DNA of 64,000 nt, taken from NCBI RefSeq assembly GCF_023898315.1, contig NC_064619.1, positions 349,256,650 to 349,320,649 on the forward strand, in the 5' to 3' direction. The position numbers and the translations under genes were made by a program. The notes beneath the pieces are model-generated. The model saw only the letters and a program-made list of their open reading frames with translations. It had not been told where the DNA came from and ran no database searches. Within the stretch, counting starts at the first letter, position 1, and each line of letters opens with the position of its first letter. Origin of the DNA: Schistocerca nitens (Eukaryota; Arthropoda; Insecta; Orthoptera; Acrididae). Below are positions 56,440 to 64,000 of this stretch, one piece after another.

Positions 56440-57104
56440 CCTACGCTAATAAAATGCCCTGATACTCTCTTTGTCCCACTACTTCTCTGCTGGTATATCG
56501 CTGATCACTTACGTTCTATACATGAACGTGAGTAGCCGTTTAGTTCATTTTCCCCCAATCATTTTAGAAATTCTGATGAAATGCTCTTGATCCCGTCTAA
56601 ATTATTTTATCGTAGGATGTCCAAAGCTCTCTTAAATTATTTATCTCTTCCTGTCTTATTTCCTCTTCTATCTCATCATCAGACAACTCCTTCCCCTCAT
56701 AGAGGCCTTCAATATACTCTTTCCACCCACATGCTTTCCACTGGATTTCACACTACAATTCCCATTGAACTCTGAATGTTAACACATTTGGTTTTAATTT
56801 CACCCAAGATTGTATTGACTTTTCTGTACACTGAGACAGTCCATCCTTTTCGATAGGGGTGTCCACTCCTCTTCAGCTGAACTGCCTATTGAACTATTAA
56901 TTATCGCAGGACATATAGCCTCATAGGACTTCAAGCGTATCCTTCATTCGTTAGTATTTCTGCTTTGATTCAGAAACTACTGTTTTTAATTCTGAAACTG
57001 CTGAGAGAAATTGAATGCCGTCACTTTGCTATTATTTATCATTTCATTTCTGACCTACAGAACAATTCCGGAGAAATACAGCTCAAACTTATTCTATTCA
57101 TTTA

Positions 57105-57596
57105 TGACCCACAATAAACAAGGATTACCCAATCTGACTATTAATTAACACAAAAGAATGGCGCTGAATTAGAAGAAATCCTGACAATAACCCATTCATT
57201 TCATAACTCACTTGCCTGACAAAAAATCTTCATGTCACGAACTACAGCAGACACAGAAAGTACACAGCGAGCTAAATAAAAGTATTCTAACTACTGTAGG
57301 CTCTAACAACTAATAGTCATCTGGGTAGCAAAGGAATGATTTTGTTGCGGAGCAAACAATGTATTTAGCAGATGTTATCTTCACCATGTGACATCCATTT
57401 ATAAAAATTATATAATCTTCCGTGACATCCAGTTCCAAAAATTATGTAATTGTTATTAACTCCATTACCCACATTTTACAATCCATGTCCAACCAACATT
57501 AAATGAGTCTCTTTCAGAGGGCGCACAGCGCTGTCAGTTATTTTAATGCAGTCTAAAGCACTGACAACATACAAACATATAAACAGGCTACTTACA
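57105..57596 (-). repeat. Diverged LTR-like repeat
   Basis: About 490 bp aligned by eye with the Ty3 LTR family: it shares AGCTAAATAAAAG, CTAACTACTGTAGGC, CAAACAATGTATTTAGC and the end AAACAGGCTACTTACA, but is much more divergent. It probably derives from an older related family. I could not find a matching target duplication, so its left end (TG near 57105) is tentative. Confidence 0.6.
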
Positions 57597-57699
57597 AATC
57601 TTCCTCACTGGTCTCTTAAACTTCAGCTCTCTCTTCATCATTCCTAAATCCTGACCTGATTTTAGGTCTGCTCCTGGGTATGATTTATAATCCAACACC

Positions 57700-57875
57700 T
57701 TAATATGCACATTCACAGTCGCAGTCTCAAGGAAGTTTTTTTTTTCTTTAATAGGAAGTTACAGGTTTCGGTCTGTTTTAGATCTCCTTCAGGCCTACCT
57801 TCATGATGATAGACTGTGACAGCATAAAAAATAAAATTCGTTTCTTGCCGTTATGACTGTGCATGTGCATTTTAA
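57700..57875. mobile_element. TTAA-flanked MITE
   Basis: A 176-bp insertion in the LINE relic bounded by TTAA at 57700-57703 and 57872-57875, with inverted ends (TATGCACATTCACAGTC on the left; AATGCACATGCACAGTC on the right when inverted). TTAA targets and short inverted ends suggest a piggyBac-type MITE. No coding capacity. Confidence 0.55.
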
Positions 57876-58158
57876 GTAATAAAAAAGGAACCGCTATTCT
57901 CCAAAAGAAGAGAAATGTTCTCCAAAATTACCGAATCCATCACCTGACTTCGCAATGTCTACCTGATCATGATGTAATATAAGTGTAATCTCCCTGTACC
58001 TCCCAGCCTTTCTCAAGTACACCTCATCCTCTTGAGATCTTTCGACAGAGTCTTCAGTATTACTAGCTGAAATTTATTGGAGAACTCAATTAGTTCTTTT
58101 CTTCTCTTATTTCTACTAGGAAGCTCATATTCTCCAATAACCGTTTCCTCCGCTCCTT

Positions 58159-58866
58159 TGTAAGTAGGCTGTTTAGGTTTTTATATTGGTAACGCCATGT
58201 AGCGCTCTGTATGAAAATCACTGGCTGTGCTGTGTGCAGTCTGTGCCTGGGTGGCATTGTTGTAATACTCGCTATTGTAGTGTTGGGCTATTGGCTGTTA
58301 ACAGCGCGTAGCGTTGCGCAGTTGGAGGTGAGGAGCCAGCAGTGGTGGACGTAGGGAAGTGAGATGGCGGATTTTTGAGAGCGGATGATCTGGACGTGTG
58401 TCCATCAGAAACAGTACATTTGTAAGAATGGATGTATGAAATGCTATATATATTATAACTTTTGAACACTATTAAGGTAGATACATTGTTTGTTCTCTAT
58501 CAAAAATCTTTCATTTGCTAACTATGCCTATCAGTAGTTAGTGCCTTCAGTAGTTTGAATCTTTTATTTAGCTGGCAGTAGTGGCGCTCGCTGTATTGCA
58601 GTAGTTCGAGTAACGAAGATTTTTGTGAGGTAAGTGATTTGTGAAAGGTATAGGTTAATGTTAGTCAGGGCCATTCTTTTGTAGGGATTATTGAAAGTCA
58701 GATTGCGTTGCTCTAAAAAATATTGTGTGTCAGTTTAGTGTTGATCAGAATAGGTAAAGAGCGAAATGTCTGAGTACGTTCAGTTTTGCTCAGCTGTTAG
58801 AAAATCAAATATTGTAAGAGATTTATCAGTACAGTAAGTCAATAATTTTTCTAAGGGGACGTTTCA
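58159..58866 (+). repeat. Solo LTR of the main Ty3 family
   Basis: 708 bp from TGTAAGTAGGCTGTTTAGGT to GGGGACGTTTCA, in the plus orientation, flanked by CCTT at 58155-58158 and 58867-58870. It matches the LTRs at 2662 and 34859 but is about 150 bp longer, with extra sequence in the middle and near the 3' end, so it is a variant subfamily. No internal element sequence adjoins it: the rest was removed by LTR-LTR recombination. Confidence 0.93.
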
Positions 58867-58990
58867 CCTTCTGCTACAACCACATTCATATCCCCGACGG
58901 TTATTACATTTTCATCTTCCTTTATGGACTGCATTACTGTTAGGGTGATATTAAATGATCTTTGTTAATCTGAGAGGAAATAAATTCTAG

Positions 58991-61900
58991 AACGCAATAC
59001 GAGAAACGATAAGACGAAAATAGGTTCAGTGGAAAGCCTGCCAATGCGAGACACGCGAGTACGGCATGGTTGTAAGAACCACAACCTGAAACCTCAACTG
59101 TTTGAAAAGAGGACGAGTGAACAGGGTGCAAAGTCGAATCAGCCAAGAAGTGGGAAAATGGTTCTTGTAAGATAGTGGGTACCTGAAACCCCGCTCCAGG
59201 TAGAAGCCATCAGTCCTGATTCGAAAACAGGCAGCCGCTAGATGCAAATACACATCATTATTCATAGATTACCTTAATATTTTAGCCCAGTTTTAGCAGT
59301 ATGTTTTAGTTTTTGTGAAGGTTGTATCTGGTTAGAATAAGTGTATGTTTAACTTATTTAGGAGTCTTATTACATTTAATTTCCTTTCTGATTAGTACGT
59401 TCTTGTAGGCAGACGAGTTTCTCATGCCCGTGTTGTTTAATTCGCGTTGTCTGTTTGACATTAATATTCGCTTTCGACAGTCATAGACATAAATTGAGAG
59501 AACTAGCCACGAGGCTAATCAGTAACTGTGAAACGACGAAAGGTAATAAAACGTCATGTGTCGTCCCATTCCTAATTTTAGGATTATGTTTGTATTTAAT
59601 TCGGTGCCTCATCTTTGTTTATATGTGTGCCACGTTCCAAAGTGTGTGATTTTTATGCTTAATTGTGAATACAGAAAGAGCGTCTATGACACATTTTAAT
59701 GGGACAGGAAAGACAGACAGGCAGGTGCACCTTCGTTGTCAGGAGAACGTTTTGGAATATATTTGTATTACTCCACATTTAATTTATTATTGCTTAGAGC
59801 ATTCGTCTCTGTCGTTGATATGGTTTCTTACAACAAGGTGAGGTTTTAATTTGTTTCCCTCACAAGCTCTGAATCACGAAAATCTTGTCTCTGTCAAACA
59901 TTTCTACCTTTTCACGACATGTGTTTTAACAACATGTCTAATTTTTTATTGAATTTATTAGTCAGAAGTTTATTAATGGAAGTCTTTCTTCTGCCACGGC
60001 TGTGCATCCAACTTCATTTTGCACTTAATTCTGAACGGCAAGACAGTCCAGTAACTATAACCAGACGGTGTTGTAGAAGGGTAAGAAAAGCAGTATTTTG
60101 CTCATTCGAGTTCATGTTTACAAGATTCAGAGAATGTAGCTGGGGGTAAGTTGAGCGGAGCCACCACACACCTGTCACGAAGGCAGTGTACCTGCAGTTA
60201 ATCCTCGGCCGGGACCAGCAGTGTGCGGGACACGTGTTAGATACCGATTTTCGGGCATGTAAGCCAATTAAGCGTCACCACCAGAGTTTCACGTTTGACA
60301 GCGTTCCCGTGCGCTCATCGGTGTGATGTACAGTCATCCCGCGATACTATCAGTAGCCCCGAGCTGGCTGAGATAGTCCTATTTCTTTTTTTTAATGTGT
60401 AACACACGTGTAGACCAACACAATTTGATTAACTACTCATTTCCTGTTCTCTTTAAGAACACTGTACACTGTGTCGCCAAACTAACCACAAAATTAGTTA
60501 TAGAATTTTTTTTTTCTAGAGAGCCAACAGCGCTTCTGTTAATTGATTTAGTTATTAGTTTTCAGTTAGTTTTAATATTAGTACTTTTTGTCAACTGAGA
60601 GAATATCTGCCTTTGTGCAATGCACACTTTTAATGCAACTCTCTTTGTTACTTCACAGTATCTCTTTCTTCTTCATGCTCACAGAAGCAGAAACTTTTAA
60701 TGTAGGTTATAGCGTGCAGTTTTTTGTTTGTTGCACAAAATTTGTTACTGTATGTCCCAGCAAAATTAACTCATAGCAGACCACATCTGATTCGCTAAGG
60801 AAATTTTGTTTTCCTATGTTAAATTACGTCTGGAGCTATATCCATAAAGGCAGAGTCCATGCATATGACACTATTGCTTTATGTTTTCACTCATGCTACA
60901 TAGACCGAGTTCCATGTATTTTATATTGTTTTAGTACAAGACGCGGACAAAATTGCACTATTTTTATTTTCGTATGTGAACTGAGCTCCATGAATTTCTT
61001 ATTAAGTTGCTTACTGGAAGACTGTTGGGGGTTCATTTTACTGTTGACACTAAACTTGAGAAGGATCTGTCTTCTGTTTAAAGGCCACTAAGCAGTGACG
61101 ATTAAAGATATGTATCAGAAGATCTGACCTCTTTCAATCTTGGGAAACGAGTAGATGTTGTGAAGGCACTGGTATCTCACAAGTTGCTAAGCAGCAATAT
61201 GTATAAACATTTTACGTTGTGTTCTTGTAAACTTTCTGAATGGAAGAGTGGGGTCCATGAATTCTGTCGTTTTAGCTCATGTTTTTCCCACTTGCTGCAA
61301 GGTGGCAAGAAAGGCCAGCTGCAAGCTTTAGGCGTTGGATAGTCAATAATGGAAATCCGCGATATATCCCACACGAGACTTCCATGGGCATTGGACAGAT
61401 GAGTAAACTGCTTGTAGTATCTCTTAAGTCAGAGTAATTCAAAAGCGTCTTTCAAAACAATACGAGCCCCGTGAATTCACCTGAGAAATGCACGAGGGGT
61501 CACAGGTTTTCCTAGAAACAGAAGCAGAGACAGAACCACCAATACGTTTCTGCAAACTGCGTGGGAAGTGAGTTGTTATTTCATGCCAAGATATCTTTCT
61601 ACCAATCACAAGGCGTGTCAAGTACACTGCCAACCTTCAGTTGGTTGAGCACAATGAGCACTGGAAGAGTAAATTCTGCACGCTTTCCCATCATGCTGGG
61701 AGAGATAGAATAATTTTCAGTTCTCACTGTGAGGGATCTCGCAATTCCCTCCGCAGCTACTCCAATTTTGAGGAGTGTGTGAGAGTCGAGAGTCTGGGAG
61801 CAGTCACTTTAGGGTGAGTACAGAGTGACTGTTTGTGTCTTGTCATTAGTCTGTTCGATGTGCGGCTTCAGCTTGGAGCTTTCTACCTTTTTTGAAGTAA

Positions 61901-64000
61901 GAGTCGCGTATCGTGTTTGCTTTGTCAAGCGCTGTTCAGTTCAGAATTTGCGATTATCTTTCGCAACTTCTGATTGCTTTTTATTAATAGTTCCCAATCA
62001 TACTGGAGTCAAGAGTAGATGTTATACAGTGTATGCGCCTCTTGTGAGTTTCCCAGATATTAGAAAATGACTTTTATCTCAATTTAAAATCTTCTGGAGA
62101 GCATTCAGGTGCCTTCTGGACAGGTGCAGTGTTCCTGAGCGTAAATATGATCACAGTGGTGACTCACTAGACAAAAATCTTGACGTTCAGTGAAAACTAA
62201 TGTTTACTTTTTCCGTACTTGTAAATTAATGCAACGTCATCATGAAAAATACTGAGTGAGGGAAAAAGATAGTATATTCAAGATAATTTTTTCTCACTCC
62301 ATCACTTACTCCCCGTTCTGATGACTTCACCGTTTCATAATAACAAAAATTGTTTGCGCGTACTAGCTCATTGAACTGTAGCCTCACTGGGACGGTGTTT
62401 AAATGTAATACAAGTATCATTACGAGAAAAAATTATTTTCTTCTAACCTGGAAAGTGAGATGGGTGCTTTTCTATTACAAGAACTTAAGTGAATTTTATT
62501 TTGATGACAATGATACTTGAGGTGCATTATCACTTAGCAGCATGTGTAATTACAATTGGTAAGTTTCATGGATAAATTCCATTCTATAAAGAATAGAATT
62601 GATTATTAGGTCATTTGAGTGTTGTTTTCACTAGTGTGGGAGGCGGCTAACACCAACGAATGCGGGACACGGGTCGTTTCGCACAGCACACAATACGAAA
62701 CGTATGGAGTACACAGTAACATATGGGCAGCCACAGCCGTAAAAATTCATGGTAAACTGAACTTGAATAAACTGCAAACAGCTGTTAAGTCACGATTATT
62801 AACGATCGGTTTTGCTACGTTAAGCAGCATCTTCATGTTGTTGTATATAGGAAAGAAACCATCCTCGTAATCTATATTCCAAAAAATTAAGTACAACAAA
62901 TAAAAGTAAACCTAAATAAAAACACTTGCAGTAATGCCACAGTGATAAGGACAAAGAGACGCCCCAAGCGTTCGCTATCAAATAATCCGACGACATGAAT
63001 GGAGGAAGTCGTTAACAAACAATAAGCGACAGGGCATGGGAGCGAATAGTTCTGGGTATGAGGTACCGTGGCAAGAAGAACCGTATGTAACGTGATAAAT
63101 TGGTTAAAATGTATACAAGAAGCATAAATGACATACTTGAGTGGTGTGTCTGTCTGAGAACTCTCACTTGTTAGCGAGTCCCGTTATCTCGAATATAAAA
63201 TAAAAACATTCAGAAGGATAAAAGAATGCAAGATTAAAAACACGGAAGGAAGACGTTAACTAAAGTGTTGGGCCTACATGTGCATCAATGTGCAAATTGA
63301 ATGTATATGAAAGACTAACCATATTAAAAGCCTTAGAAGATTATAAGCTATATTTAGGACGTTTACCAAAAACTAGTAAGAAACAAGAATGAACATTGGA
63401 TCATAGGGGACTCCACTTGAAAAAGGAAGACGTAGAACCAGAAGAAGAGGTTAACGAACCGCCTAGTTTAGCTTGAATGTCCAAATATATTGACACGGTA
63501 TCATGTCCAGAAGGTAGTGGCTATGTAATTTAGTAAATACTAGAGTCATACCACTGATTGTTGTGTCTATAACAGAGAGCAAGCTATTGCCAAACTAAGT
63601 GGTCGAGTGTCACTGCCAGCACATGTTCCATGTCCAGTGACATGTGTAACATGTATGCCAATATACCTATTGATGAACTTTTAAATATCATTTCCAGTAC
63701 TCCGTGTACTTTCAGTGATAGATCAAAAAGAAAAAAAAAAGAAACAGATCAGGTCACTGCAGTTTAACTATTCAGTGTTTGAGGACTGATACTACACACA
63801 AAAGATGAGCTGGTTTCGCTACAACACCCCTTTTCAATGGTTTTTGCTTTTTCTGACATGGTTAACATAATCTCAAATAAATAACCATTGATTCAACAGT
63901 CACATACATGTACTTACGATTCAGTTCCACAATCATCCGTGTTCGGCCTCCATGGCCTATAGCAATGTGGGTCTCATGTAGTTCATCAAAACGAACGTAA
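58991..64000. other. No gene recognised
   Basis: Five kilobases of AT-rich sequence with only short ORFs, none with a domain that I recognise. A moderately GC-rich section lies at about 60150-60360 and an A-rich run at about 63726-63745. Host introns or intergenic DNA are both possible. Confidence 0.5.

Larger units (their letters stand above)
56440..58990 (-). pseudogene. LINE relic broken by three insertions
   Basis: Minus-strand similarity to the LINE at 51080-53320, running from the linker/RT boundary (56440-56960) through endonuclease remains (57600-58150). It resumes after the solo LTR with SIKEDENVITVGDMNVVV (about 58870-58930, a GDxN box). It is interrupted by a diverged LTR, a MITE and a solo LTR. 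No open frame of useful length remains. Confidence 0.65.

Overview
The window reads as intergenic DNA from a large, transposon-rich insect genome, most likely an orthopteran of the Schistocerca (grasshopper/locust) type. The evidence is a repeated tRNA-derived SINE with A and B boxes and a shared tail ending near GTGCTCAGAGCCAT. It is accompanied by piggyBac, mariner and Tc1 transposons, non-LTR retrotransposons and Ty3-type LTR elements, all at the low coding density of a big arthropod genome. The species is inference. I found no convincing single-copy host gene. Nearly every supportable coding region is a mobile element or its remains, and most are stacked inside one another.

Layout. 1-351: LINE scrap, then a SINE head. 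635-15340: a dead piggyBac transposase (minus strand) cut by a LINE 3' end (about 854-1328) and by a complete 12.2-kb Ty3-type LTR retrotransposon (2662-14829, minus, GTAC target duplication). The 5' LTR of that element carries a fold-back mariner (13766-14521) sitting in a TA microsatellite. 15341-18856: unassigned DNA, a CpG-rich patch, a SINE and an internally deleted mariner. 20000-24008: a decayed multi-exon gene (minus) from a family with three acidic blocks like an RNase-H-fold transposase. It is split by an intact, apparently young Tc1 transposon (20746-22167). 24190-29215: a CR1-like LINE (plus) split by a 1.5-kb TG...CA insertion that looks like a solo LTR. 29216-34476: a Tc1 relic, microsatellites, a palindrome and a mariner relic. 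34859-40052: a second, internally deleted copy of the same Ty3 element (CCAT duplication). 40228-41026: two SINEs. 45554-51064: gag-protease remains of a different Ty3-type element (plus), split by a nearly full-length RTE-like LINE (46117-49280, minus). 51080-53320 and 56440-58990: LINE relics (minus); the latter is broken by a diverged LTR, a TTAA-flanked MITE and a 708-bp solo LTR of the main Ty3 family. 58990-64000: no recognisable feature.

The elements do not form a pathway. They form an insertion chronology in which older hosts (piggyBac, the multi-exon DDE-like gene, the LINEs) were hit by younger guests. Exact target duplications (GTAC, CCAT, CCTT, CACT, and 15 bp at one SINE) fix several boundaries to the base. 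The most unusual items are the intron-bearing DDE-like family, the Tc1 transposase with 32 residues between its last two catalytic acids, and the 4-kb non-coding 3' region kept by both Ty3 copies. Also notable are the gag/protease junction, which stays in one frame across a UGA, and the hairpin-rich 5' leader of the RTE-like LINE.
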